Below, piece after piece: positions 18,634 through 26,130 of a DNA stretch of 37,621 bases. The position numbers and the translations under genes were made by a program. Position 1 is the stretch's first letter, and each line of letters starts with the position of its first letter. The stretch is from Bacteroidaceae bacterium (GTDB lineage: Bacteria > Bacteroidota > Bacteroidia > Bacteroidales > Bacteroidaceae). The notes under the pieces were generated by a model. The model was not told where the DNA came from, did not search any database, and worked only from the letters and a program-made list of their open reading frames with translations. The stretch is from positions 1 through 37,621 of the forward strand of contig JAFZVW010000041.1 of the NCBI GenBank assembly GCA_017617635.1, in the 5' to 3' direction.

Positions 18634-21112
18634 TCAGAGCGGTAGTTTCCTTGGTGCTGACACCGTAATTTCCGTAAACACCGTAACCATAGCCATAGTT
18701 GCCGTACTTACCGTACTTACCGTACCTGCCATAATTGCCGTACTTGCCATAACCATAGTAATAGCCGTATTTACGCTTTTCAAGGTCCATACCGTTTAAT
18801 ACAAGGTTACACTTTGGCAGCCTGTTCTTCTTCGCAATTTCGTTTATCAACTGGAAATTGCCCTTGGGACTGTAATCAGCACGCACCACGAAAATAGTCA
18901 TATTGGCAAAATGTCCCATATTCAATGTATCTGATACCAGGCCCACAGGCGGTGTATCCAATATGATATAGTCATACTTGCCTTTCAGGTACTCGACTGC
19001 CTTTTGCAGCATAGGACGGCTCAACAATTCAGCAGGGTTCGGTGGAATTATACCTGCCGGCAACACATCCAGATTCGGGTTAACACCTGATGGGAATATC
19101 TGAGACATCAACAAATCGTAGTCAGGCTCTGCATTAACGAGGAAATTGGTTATGCCTCGCTGGTCTGCCTTCAGTTTGAAGAGTCGTATCAACTGAGGTT
19201 TGCGGATATCAACACCCATGACGATAACCTTCTTACCAAGCAGAGCAAGGGACATGGCAAGGTTTGTAGCCACAAAAGTCTTACCTTCACCTGGGATACA
19301 GGAAGTACAAATGATTACCTTCTCTCCCTGCTCCAAGACAAAATTCAAATTGGTACGCAACCCACGGAAACACTCTTCCATCATATTGTTGCGATTCTCG
19401 CGTACAACAACCGCACGTTCTGACTCATCCAGTTCATGTGAAAACGGGATATCTGCCAAAATAGACAGATTAGTCAGGCGTTCAACATCATCGCGACCTT
19501 CAATACGGTAACGAAGGAAACTGAGACCGAAGAACAATGCCAATGGGAAGAAGAATCCAAACACGAATGCACCTGTCCAGATAACCTTTGAATTCGGTGC
19601 AACACGTCCGCCGGATACCGGCTCATCAATCATACGCGCCTTTGTTGCCGTACTTGCCAATTGGATATAGTTCTCTTCACGCTTTTGCAGCAAAGTAAGA
19701 TACAGACCAGCCTTCAGATCCTGCTGGCGACCGATGTTTGTCAGCACGCGCTCCTGCGTCGGAGTTTTGCTGACACGACCGGCAAACAAGTCATACTGGC
19801 TGTCAGCACTGTTCTTCTGAATCTGCATGTCACGATAGATGCTACTCATATTGCTGCGGATTACCGGCCACAGGTCCTCAGCCTGTTGCGTAACCTGAAC
19901 CACAGTGGGATTGTCCTCGCTGGAAGCCTTCAGGTAACGCTGACGCCTCATAATAAATTCGTTATACTGATCAATCATGTGCGTCAACGAAGCGTTTGTC
20001 AGACCAAGATTGGCAGGAATAATCTGCAGGTAATTGTTGGGCGAATCCATGTAATCCATCAAGGTACGTATCAGGGATATCTGAGTCTGGAGATCCACCT
20101 GCGCCTTCTGGTAACTGGTACTCTGGTTCAAGGCTGAAGGAGCATCGTTGGCAAGGTTCACCAACTCGTTCTGACGCTTGTATGTCTCCATATTTATCTC
20201 CGTACTGTCCAATTCATGACGGATGATATTTATACGGTTTGCAATAAACTCCTCTGTCTTACGTGCAACCTCGTTCTTGTCTTCGTTGGCATCGTCATTG
20301 TAGCAGTCAACCAATTCTCTCAGGAAATCAATGGCACGTTCCTTCTTTGTGTCGACAAAGCTTACAATTGCCACTGTAGTTGTCTTGGATGTGGAGTTTG
20401 CGTTAAGGCGGGCAGCATATCCGCGAGCCACTTCCTTGGGATTACGGATAGTAACATACAGTTTTTTGTCAGACATTTTATATCCCGGATTACGCTGGAA
20501 TATCAACTTGCCAAACGGACTGTTCAACTGTGCGGGGAAATTCTGCACATCCTGCGTAAAGGTAACTGCATCGGGATTCTTCTTGTCAAACTTGCCTTCG
20601 ACATGGATACCGTTGCCTTTCTTGACTATCTCCAGCTTGATTGGCATGTTGAGATTGTCAAGACGATCTTCCTCGAGATCAACCAGAATAGGACTTGTCT
20701 TATATATTTCACGGTCAGTAATACGTCCCTCCCCTACATAGTTGACATACAGCTTCAATTGTCTTACCGCACGAGTAGACACAGATACACTACGGATAAT
20801 CTCCAGCTCATTGTCAAAACCGTCGGAAATACTCATCACGCCAAACTCGTCAATATTCTTTCCGACCATACCGCGACTCTTGCTATTACCCTGACTGTCC
20901 TTTATGAAAATCTTCATACTGGCAGAATATGTCGGTTCGGTATACTTGAGATAGACATATGCCACACTCATGCAAATAATGAGCGATAATATTACCCAAT
21001 ACCAGTTCAGGTAAAAGAGCGTCCACAGGGTTTTAAAGGTAAAGAAACTCTTGGTTTCCTCCTCGCCTGTTCCATTACTGCTCAGGAAATCATTTTCATT
21101 CAACTCTGTCAT
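18623..21112 (-). CDS. wzc: Wzc-like polysaccharide co-polymerase / bacterial tyrosine autokinase
   Basis: An 829-residue protein. It has a first membrane helix near residues 30-55, a Wzz-type periplasmic domain with coiled-coil stretches, and a second helix near 510-535. A cytoplasmic BY-kinase follows, with Walker A (PGEGKT, about 607), Walker A' (VMGVDIRKP, about 633) and Walker B (YIILDTPPVG, about 715). The C-terminus is an exceptional tyrosine cluster with about 15 Tyr in 40 residues, the autophosphorylation tail. In the family, cycling of this tail's phosphorylation controls Wza-Wzc capsule export. A matching Wza-like lipoprotein is at 25219-26031. It is the first gene of the - strand operon, with its own promoter, and overlaps porZ by 11 bp. 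Confidence 0.95.
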   Translation of the reverse strand: MTELNENDFLSSNGTGEEETKSFFTFKTLWTLFYLNWYWVILSLIICMSVAYVYLKYTEPTYSASMKIFIKDSQGNSKSRGMVGKNIDEFGVMSISDGFDNELEIIRSVSVSTRAVRQLKLYVNYVGEGRITDREIYKTSPILVDLEEDRLDNLNMPIKLEIVKKGNGIHVEGKFDKKNPDAVTFTQDVQNFPAQLNSPFGKLIFQRNPGYKMSDKKLYVTIRNPKEVARGYAARLNANSTSKTTTVAIVSFVDTKKERAIDFLRELVDCYNDDANEDKNEVARKTEEFIANRINIIRHELDSTEINMETYKRQNELVNLANDAPSALNQSTSYQKAQVDLQTQISLIRTLMDYMDSPNNYLQIIPANLGLTNASLTHMIDQYNEFIMRRQRYLKASSEDNPTVVQVTQQAEDLWPVIRSNMSSIYRDMQIQKNSADSQYDLFAGRVSKTPTQERVLTNIGRQQDLKAGLYLTLLQKREENYIQLASTATKARMIDEPVSGGRVAPNSKVIWTGAFVFGFFFPLALFFGLSFLRYRIEGRDDVERLTNLSILADIPFSHELDESERAVVVRENRNNMMEECFRGLRTNLNFVLEQGEKVIICTSCIPGEGKTFVATNLAMSLALLGKKVIVMGVDIRKPQLIRLFKLKADQRGITNFLVNAEPDYDLLMSQIFPSGVNPNLDVLPAGIIPPNPAELLSRPMLQKAVEYLKGKYDYIILDTPPVGLVSDTLNMGHFANMTIFVVRADYSPKGNFQLINEIAKKNRLPKCNLVLNGMDLEKRKYGYYYGYGKYGNYGRYGKYGKYGNYGYGYGVYGNYGVSTKETTALNEA
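18661..18773 (-). repeat. Imperfect 9-bp-based repeat encoding the Tyr/Gly tail of the Wzc-like kinase
   Basis: On the + strand the unit CCGTACTTR (or CCGTAATTG, CCATAACCA and similar variants) recurs over about 110 bp. It encodes runs of KYG, NYG and YGYG. The unit length is a multiple of three, so gain or loss of copies would change the number of tyrosines without a frameshift. Confidence 0.75.
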
Positions 21113-21168
21113 AATCTGTTTCTGTATTTATTTTTGATTTACTACACGCTTAATTAAATTTTAGCGTA

Positions 21169-21199
21169 CAAATATATACTATTCTTCTGAAATGAGCAA
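21169..21199 (-). promoter_or_regulatory. Bacteroidetes-type promoter for the wzc operon
   Basis: On the - strand a TATATTTG box (21176 down to 21169) fits the Bacteroidetes -7 consensus TAnnTTTG. A TTG lies 20 nt upstream of it (21199-21197), fitting the -33 element. The predicted transcript would carry a leader of about 50 nt before the wzc ATG. It is the only good candidate in the intergenic gap for this operon. Confidence 0.6.
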
Positions 21200-21272
21200 C
21201 ACATTTTACCAAAAATTCACGCACGCGCCATTTATTCAACATAATTAAGGAGTCCCTATTATTATTTTTTCG

Positions 21273-21280
21273 TATCTTTG
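21273..21280 (+). promoter_or_regulatory. -7 box TATCTTTG placed 4 bp before the start codon
   Basis: The sequence matches TAnnTTTG exactly and is followed by only 4 bases before the ATG at 21285 (a second ATG is at 21288). Transcription is expected about 5-7 nt after the box, at or within the start codon, so the mRNA would be leaderless or nearly so. No convincing -33 TTG was seen at the usual distance. Confidence 0.5.
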
Positions 21281-21284
21281 TCGC

Positions 21285-21947
21285 ATGATGGAAAATATAG
21301 ACACAAAACAGAACAATAATTATTCCCTGCTGGTATGTTTCCTAGACCTCATGATTTTAAATTCATGCGGAATATTTGCAGCATGCATAGCAGGGTCGCA
21401 GACACTTGTCTTCAGTACATTCGCAGGAATAAATGCCATTGCCATTGTCATCCTGAGAGAATGGATTATGCGCATTCTTGACATTCATGTGAATGTAAGT
21501 TGGCTGAACGTCGTACTGAAACGCATTATCAGTATGGCAGTGGGCATAATAGCTTCTGTCACAATACTGCCAGTTGCGATAGCCATGGCATTCATTATGA
21601 CAAAACGCCACAGTGCCGGTCCTGTACTGATTTCTGCAAAACTGCGCAATAAAAACGGGCGCGAAATCAACTGCCTCGCATTCCGCCCCGCAGGATGTCT
21701 TTCTGACAAGGGCTTCATTGGAAAATTACCTCTTGCATTAAACCTGGTAACAGGCCCTCTCAGCCTTTGGAACATCAGCAACTACGAAATGCAACAGCCT
21801 CTGATGTGGACACAAGGTTCAGGTGATACAGATGGCAGCGAAGCAAACGTAAGAAACGCAAACGGGATAACAGGCAACAAACCTGGTATTGAAACAGAAT
21901 ATAACTATGAGCATACTGAACAGACTATTTGGCAGGACGAAGAATAA
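21285..21947 (+). CDS. Membrane protein resembling a polyprenyl-phosphate sugar transferase lacking catalytic residues
   Basis: A 220-residue protein with two N-terminal hydrophobic segments (about 14-36 and 40-60). A third region, LKRIISMAVGIIASVTILP with the stretch GPVLISAKLRNKNGREINC (112-130) and KLPLALNLVTGPLSLW (147-162), aligns by eye with the bacterial sugar transferase (PglC/WbaP) pattern KR-D, GPV-RxGxNG, and SLDELPQLxNVLKGDMSLVG. The catalytic Asp-Glu of that pattern is replaced by Gly-Lys at 146-147, and the KFRSM and PRP motifs are changed. The last 45 residues are polar and low in complexity. I infer a catalytically dead relative, possibly regulatory or vestigial. The family link is by eye and needs a profile search. 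It overlaps the next gene by 41 bp. Confidence 0.6.
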   Translation: MMENIDTKQNNNYSLLVCFLDLMILNSCGIFAACIAGSQTLVFSTFAGINAIAIVILREWIMRILDIHVNVSWLNVVLKRIISMAVGIIASVTILPVAIAMAFIMTKRHSAGPVLISAKLRNKNGREINCLAFRPAGCLSDKGFIGKLPLALNLVTGPLSLWNISNYEMQQPLMWTQGSGDTDGSEANVRNANGITGNKPGIETEYNYEHTEQTIWQDEE

Positions 21948-22533
21948 CGAGCAGTCCACAGTAGGCGGAATGGATGATTTCATGCTCCTGATCCGCGTAT
22001 ACTACCAAGCTGCGCTGGCTGCACAGATAGGAATCAACAATCTGGCAATCTTGCCTGACCTGCGCATTTTCAAGCAGACTTATCACGTTCCTACCCAAAA
22101 CAACAAGTTGGGCTTGGCTGAAAAAAAACAATGTCAGAAAATGGCAACCAGCCTATACGGCATAAGCGATGCATTTTTCAGGGAAATTGACCAAAGCATC
22201 AAAAAACGTTGTCGCACGATACAGGATGTACAGCCATACCTGATGCAGTTCCAGGGCTTTAGTCAGGATTTGATGATGCTTATGGGGAACTTGATGCAGT
22301 GGAAATTCAGACTTCCAGGATTTTTCCGCAAGGCAATGCGCAACATGGTTGAGAAGCAGGTTCATCAGATCATGACCAGCAACGACTGGAAAGACGAAGG
22401 AGTACGCCGCACATGCGTGGCAGTCCGCAAGTATCAGGCCGCGTTAGGATATAGCGAGGCGTGGATGACCGAATATGTGCATACTGTCGTCATGCTTGCA
22501 AAGAAAGAGAAACGACCTCAAACACAAGAATAA
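21907..22533 (+). CDS. Conserved hypothetical protein upstream of zapA
   Basis: About 208 residues from the ATG at 21907. It is mostly helical and soluble, with no signal peptide or clear membrane segment. The N-terminus (MSILNRLFGRTKNNEQ) looks like an amphipathic helix that might touch the membrane. Recognisable but unassigned stretches are DDFMLLIRVYYQAALAAQIG and the C-terminal RKYQAALGYSEAWMTEYV. I do not recognise a named domain. It overlaps the preceding gene by 41 bp and ends 3 bp before the coiled-coil gene, so the set 21285-23160 is likely one transcript. Its place next to zapA and rny hints at a link to division or RNA turnover; this is inference only. Confidence 0.7.
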   Translation: MSILNRLFGRTKNNEQSTVGGMDDFMLLIRVYYQAALAAQIGINNLAILPDLRIFKQTYHVPTQNNKLGLAEKKQCQKMATSLYGISDAFFREIDQSIKKRCRTIQDVQPYLMQFQGFSQDLMMLMGNLMQWKFRLPGFFRKAMRNMVEKQVHQIMTSNDWKDEGVRRTCVAVRKYQAALGYSEAWMTEYVHTVVMLAKKEKRPQTQE

Positions 22534-22536
22534 GCT

Positions 22537-22833
22537 ATGGAACTGGAAGTCAACAATATACTACAGCGTCTGGAAACACGGACACGCCAGTTGATTCTGA
22601 GCTATCGTAAACAGCAGGACGAAATAGCCAGGCTACAGAAGAAACTGCAGGAGCAGACCAGGCATGCAAAGGCACTTGAGGAGGAGAATCAGCAGTTGCG
22701 TACAGACTATTCACGTTTGAAGGCTGCCCGTCTGATGGATATGGCAGATACAGATGACCTGCACGAAACACGCAAACGCATCAACCGTATGATAGCGTCA
22801 GTGGACCGATGCATTGCAACAATCAAAGCCTAA
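22537..22833 (+). CDS. Short coiled-coil protein upstream of zapA (possible ZapB-like partner)
   Basis: A 98-residue protein that is almost entirely heptad-like coiled coil (residues about 5-65: QDEIARLQKKLQEQTRHAKA and EEENQQLRTDYSRLKAARL). It has no signal peptide and no membrane segment. Size and composition resemble the ZapB-type division proteins, which partner ZapA in other bacteria, but this kind of composition is easily convergent, so the name is a hypothesis. It ends 24 bp before zapA in the same operon. Confidence 0.7.
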   Translation: MELEVNNILQRLETRTRQLILSYRKQQDEIARLQKKLQEQTRHAKALEEENQQLRTDYSRLKAARLMDMADTDDLHETRKRINRMIASVDRCIATIKA

Positions 22834-22857
22834 ACATTCAATTCACCCACACATTCT

Positions 22858-23160
22858 ATGAAAGAGGATAACGACAAACAGAATATTACCATACGTTTCG
22901 GTTCATGGGATCTGCCCATGACTGTCCAGCGAAAGAACGAGCACCTGTATCGCGAAGCAGAGAAGATAATGAAGGAACGCTATGCCTTCTATACCAGCAC
23001 ATACAAGGGGTTGGCTACAGAGCGCTACATGATTATGTCAATGCTGGATATTGCCGTACGCCTGGCTCACGCTCAGGAAAAAGGGGATCCTGCTCCATTT
23101 GTGTCAGCATTACAGCCATTGGTAGACGAGATTGAAACCCTATTGGGAGAAAGGAAATAA
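22858..23160 (+). CDS. zapA: Cell division protein ZapA
   Basis: A 100-residue protein with the ZapA pattern: N-terminal strands (ITIRFGSWDLPMTV), then REAEKIMKERYAFY and the long helix beginning at ATERYMIMSMLDIAVRLA. ZapA binds FtsZ and promotes bundling of the division ring. Placement between a coiled-coil gene and rny, with a 46-bp gap to rny, is a familiar order in Bacteroidetes. It is annotated with high confidence on sequence and context. Confidence 0.9.
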   Translation: MKEDNDKQNITIRFGSWDLPMTVQRKNEHLYREAEKIMKERYAFYTSTYKGLATERYMIMSMLDIAVRLAHAQEKGDPAPFVSALQPLVDEIETLLGERK

Positions 23161-23206
23161 CACAGCATATTTACATTTTACATAAACACTTTATCAAGGA
23201 ACTACA

Positions 23207-24754
23207 ATGATTAATATAGTATTTGGACTGATAGTCGGATTCGCCGTCGTTGTTGTATGGTGGGCCGTATGGTACTTCATGATAGTGCCGCAGAAGAAAA
23301 AGAGCATGCAGGACGAAGCTCAAAAGGAAGCAGAGGTCATAAAGCAAAGGAAAATGCTCGAAGTCAAGGAAAAATTCCTTTCCAAGAAGAACGAGCTGGA
23401 CAAGGAAGTACAGCAGCGTAACCAGCAGCTGCAACAGGCTGAGAACCGGAATAAACAGCGTGAGATGAGCCTTAACCAGCGTCAGGACGAACTGAATCGC
23501 CGCAAACAGGAAACCGAGAGCATGCGGGCTCGCATAGAGACCCAGCAGGCATTGTTGGAACAGAAGGAGAATGAACTGAATGCGCGTCAGGCAGATTTGA
23601 TTAACCAGGAACGTACTAAGCTGGAAGAGATTAGCGGTCTAAGCGTCGAGGACGCCAAGGCCCAGCTGATTGAAGGACTCAAGGACGAAGCCCGCACCAA
23701 TGCACAGGCATATATCAACGAGATTGTTGATGAGGCAAAGATCAGTGCAAACAAGGAAGCAAAAAGAATCATAATCCAGAGCATCCAGCGCGTTGCGACA
23801 GAAACTGCCGTTGAGAACAGCGTAACCGTGTTCCATATCGACAACGATGAAGTCAAAGGCCGCATCATCGGACGCGAAGGGCGCAACATCCGCGCATTGG
23901 AACAAGCAACTGGCGTTGAAATCGTAGTGGATGACACACCGGAAAGCATTGTAATCAGTGCTTTTGACCCGATACGGCGAGAGATATGCCGCCTGGCCCT
24001 CCACCAACTTGTGGCAGACGGGCGTATTCATCCTGCACGTATAGAAGAAGTTGTCGCCAAGGTCAAGAAACAAGTCGAGGAAGAAGTTTTGGAAACCGGC
24101 AAGCGTACGACTATCGACCTGGGCATACATGGACTGCACCCCGAACTGATTCGGATTGTAGGTAAGATGAAATACCGCAGTTCATATGGGCAGAACCTGT
24201 TGCAGCATGCCCGTGAAACAGCTAATCTGTGTGCCGTAATGGCAAGTGAACTGGGATTGAATCCGAAGAAGGCAAAGCGTGCAGGTCTGCTGCATGACAT
24301 AGGTAAAGTCCCTGACGAGGAGCCGGAAATGCCACACGCACTGTATGGTGCCAAACTGGCTGAGAAATATAAGGAGAAACCTGATATCTGCAACGCTATC
24401 GGAGCACATCACGAGGAGATGGAAATGACATCTCTGATTGCTCCTATCGTTCAGGTATGTGATGCTATTAGCGGTGCGCGTCCGGGCGCGCGTCGAGAAA
24501 TTGTCGAAGCATACATCAAACGTCTTAAAGACCTGGAGAACATTGCACTCAGCTACAATGGCGTAACCAAGACGTATGCTATTCAGGCCGGCCGTGAACT
24601 ACGTGTAATTGTGGGTGCTGACCAGATAGATGACAAGCAGATAGACAAGCTCTCAAGCGATATAGCAACACGCATCCAAAACGAGATGACATACCCTGGT
24701 CAGGTTAAAATTACAGTAATCCGTGAAACGCGTGCAGTTTCCTACGCAAAATAG
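23207..24754 (+). CDS. rny: Ribonuclease Y
   Basis: A 515-residue protein with an N-terminal membrane anchor (residues 1-25), a long charged coiled coil (30-190), a KH domain with the RNA-binding loop [15 protein letters not shown] near 219, and an HD domain. The metal-binding HD pair is in AGLLHDIGK near 360, with a further AHHEEMEM motif. RNase Y is a membrane-associated endonuclease that starts mRNA decay. All expected domains are present in order and the length matches the family, so the gene appears intact. It is followed after 2 bp by the HAD-family gene. Confidence 0.96.
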   Translation: MINIVFGLIVGFAVVVVWWAVWYFMIVPQKKKSMQDEAQKEAEVIKQRKMLEVKEKFLSKKNELDKEVQQRNQQLQQAENRNKQREMSLNQRQDELNRRKQETESMRARIETQQALLEQKENELNARQADLINQERTKLEEISGLSVEDAKAQLIEGLKDEARTNAQAYINEIVDEAKISANKEAKRIIIQSIQRVATETAVENSVTVFHIDNDEVKGRIIGREGRNIRALEQATGVEIVVDDTPESIVISAFDPIRREICRLALHQLVADGRIHPARIEEVVAKVKKQVEEEVLETGKRTTIDLGIHGLHPELIRIVGKMKYRSSYGQNLLQHARETANLCAVMASELGLNPKKAKRAGLLHDIGKVPDEEPEMPHALYGAKLAEKYKEKPDICNAIGAHHEEMEMTSLIAPIVQVCDAISGARPGARREIVEAYIKRLKDLENIALSYNGVTKTYAIQAGRELRVIVGADQIDDKQIDKLSSDIATRIQNEMTYPGQVKITVIRETRAVSYAK

Positions 24755-24756
24755 CC

Positions 24757-25188
24757 ATGATAATAGCAGTAGATTTTGACGGCACCATAGTTACACACGA
24801 ATATCCCAAGATTGGACGGGAGATTCCTTTCGCCATACAGACTCTGAAGATGCTGCGTGACGAAGGACATCAGCTTATCCTTTGGAGCGTACGTGAAGAC
24901 GAACTGTTAGACGAAGCCGTAGAATGGTGTCGCGAGCGTGGACTGGAATTCTATGCAGTCAACAAGGACTATCCCGAGGAAGAACGCAAGAACAACAATC
25001 ATTTCTCACGCAAGCTGAAAGTTGACGTGTGGATTGACGACCGAAACGTAGGCGGACTGCCGGACTGGGGGACCATATATCGCATGATACATGACAATCT
25101 CACATACCAGCAAATCATGATGGATGAGATACGTCCAGACACGAAACTTAAAAACAAACTACCTAAACGAAAATGGTGGCAGATTTAG
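24757..25188 (+). CDS. Small HAD-superfamily hydrolase (BT0820-like)
   Basis: A 143-residue protein with HAD motif I VDFDGTI (nucleophile Asp6, Asp8), motif II at WSVRED near 43-48, a lysine before the acid block, and motif IV WIDDRNVGG (Asp94-Asp95). The short cap-less form matches the small HAD phosphatases of Bacteroidetes exemplified by BT0820 of Bacteroides thetaiotaomicron. It should hydrolyse a phosphorylated metabolite, identity unknown. It lies 2 bp after rny and 30 bp before the Wza-like gene; the start ATG is fixed by the compact spacing. Confidence 0.85.
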   Translation: MIIAVDFDGTIVTHEYPKIGREIPFAIQTLKMLRDEGHQLILWSVREDELLDEAVEWCRERGLEFYAVNKDYPEEERKNNNHFSRKLKVDVWIDDRNVGGLPDWGTIYRMIHDNLTYQQIMMDEIRPDTKLKNKLPKRKWWQI

Positions 25189-25218
25189 CAAAAGAGTAAA
25201 ACAAAATAATTTAACACA

Positions 25219-26031
25219 ATGAAAAAAATTCCATCTATTATTATTGTACTTCTGGCAACCTTGATGGCTACCAGTTGTGTAAGCAGGAAAAAACTGATTT
25301 ATTTCCAGGGCGCTGACACGCTGTATGCACAGGCTCAGAAGATTGCCCAGCAGTACGAAATGCGTTTGAAGCCTGCTGATCAGGTTCTGGTGAAAATCAC
25401 ATGCCCTGACAAGGATTTGCTAAGCATTTTTTCACAGGATGTTACCATGGGTTCCAACACCCAGAACATGAGCACATACAGTAATGGTACACTGAGTAAT
25501 TCGTATGGTTTTACCGTCACAAATGACGGACACCTGATTCTGCCGGCAGTCGGCAAGGTCTTTGTTGACAACATGACAACAGAAGAAGCCGCACGTGCTA
25601 TTGAGGAGCGGGTAAAGGAACTGAATCTCATCAAGGACCCGGAGGTAACCGTAAGACTTATGAATGCACGTGTGACAGTTGTCGGTGCAGTCAAGGGCCC
25701 TACTGTTGTCAACCTGACCAGCGAGCGCAATTCAATTATCGACGTACTGGCGCAATGCGGAGACCTAAACGAAATGTCCCTGCGCAAGAAAATCAAGCTG
25801 TTCCGCGAGAACAATGGCGAGCGTACCATGTATGACCTGGACATCACGGATGTCAATATCTTCACAAGCCCCGCCTTCTATGTCCAGCAGAACGACCTCA
25901 TATATATTGAGCCTAACAAGAGCCTCGGCGTAAAGAGCAGTTCGTTCTACACATTCCTTGGCGCAGGTGCCAGCATTCTGGGTCTGATATCATCTATAGT
26001 CGCTCTGGCAATTGCAATCAAGAAAAATTAA
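25219..26031 (+). CDS. Wza-like polysaccharide export lipoprotein
   Basis: A 270-residue lipoprotein (ATSC box, cysteine at residue 20). It carries a Poly_export domain (about 45-145: MRLKPADQVLVKI, then GFTVTNDGHLILPAVGKVFV), an SLBB region (ARVTVVGAVKGPTVVNL, then LAQCGDLNEMSLRKKIKLF) and a C-terminal hydrophobic segment (about 240-266). This is the short Bacteroidetes form of the Wza export channel, without the extra SLBB repeats of the large protein at 2-742. It most likely works with the Wzc-like kinase encoded divergently at 18623-21112. A hairpin terminator follows 45-80 bp after the stop. Confidence 0.9.
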   Translation: MKKIPSIIIVLLATLMATSCVSRKKLIYFQGADTLYAQAQKIAQQYEMRLKPADQVLVKITCPDKDLLSIFSQDVTMGSNTQNMSTYSNGTLSNSYGFTVTNDGHLILPAVGKVFVDNMTTEEAARAIEERVKELNLIKDPEVTVRLMNARVTVVGAVKGPTVVNLTSERNSIIDVLAQCGDLNEMSLRKKIKLFRENNGERTMYDLDITDVNIFTSPAFYVQQNDLIYIEPNKSLGVKSSSFYTFLGAGASILGLISSIVALAIAIKKN

Positions 26032-26075
26032 TAATACTTCATGGATTGACAGCCAGTTTCTGGCAATTAATAAAC

Positions 26076-26118
26076 AAAAGGCAGTTCCAGTTTGAGGTTT
26101 TGGGAGCTGCCCTTTGTT
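26076..26118. terminator. Bidirectional hairpin terminator between converging genes
   Basis: A 9-bp stem (GGCAGTTCC at 26080-26088 pairing with GGAGCTGCC at 26103-26111, one G-U pair) has an A-rich flank on the left and a T-rich CTTTGTTATT on the right. It lies between the Wza-like gene and the convergent YihY family gene and could stop transcription from both sides. A smaller hairpin (GCCAG-TTT-CTGGC, 26052-26064) lies just before it. Confidence 0.75.
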
Positions 26119-26130
26119 ATTATGATGGAA

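Noticed and set aside
20216-20989. Long + strand open frame (257 codons) opposite the Wzc-like gene
   Set aside because: It lies wholly antisense to a well-supported gene, has no recognisable domain, and its composition is that of a reverse-strand shadow.
26052-26064. Small hairpin GCCAG-TTT-CTGGC as an independent terminator
   Set aside because: The stem has only 5 bp and is not followed by a T-run; the stronger hairpin at 26080-26111 explains termination.
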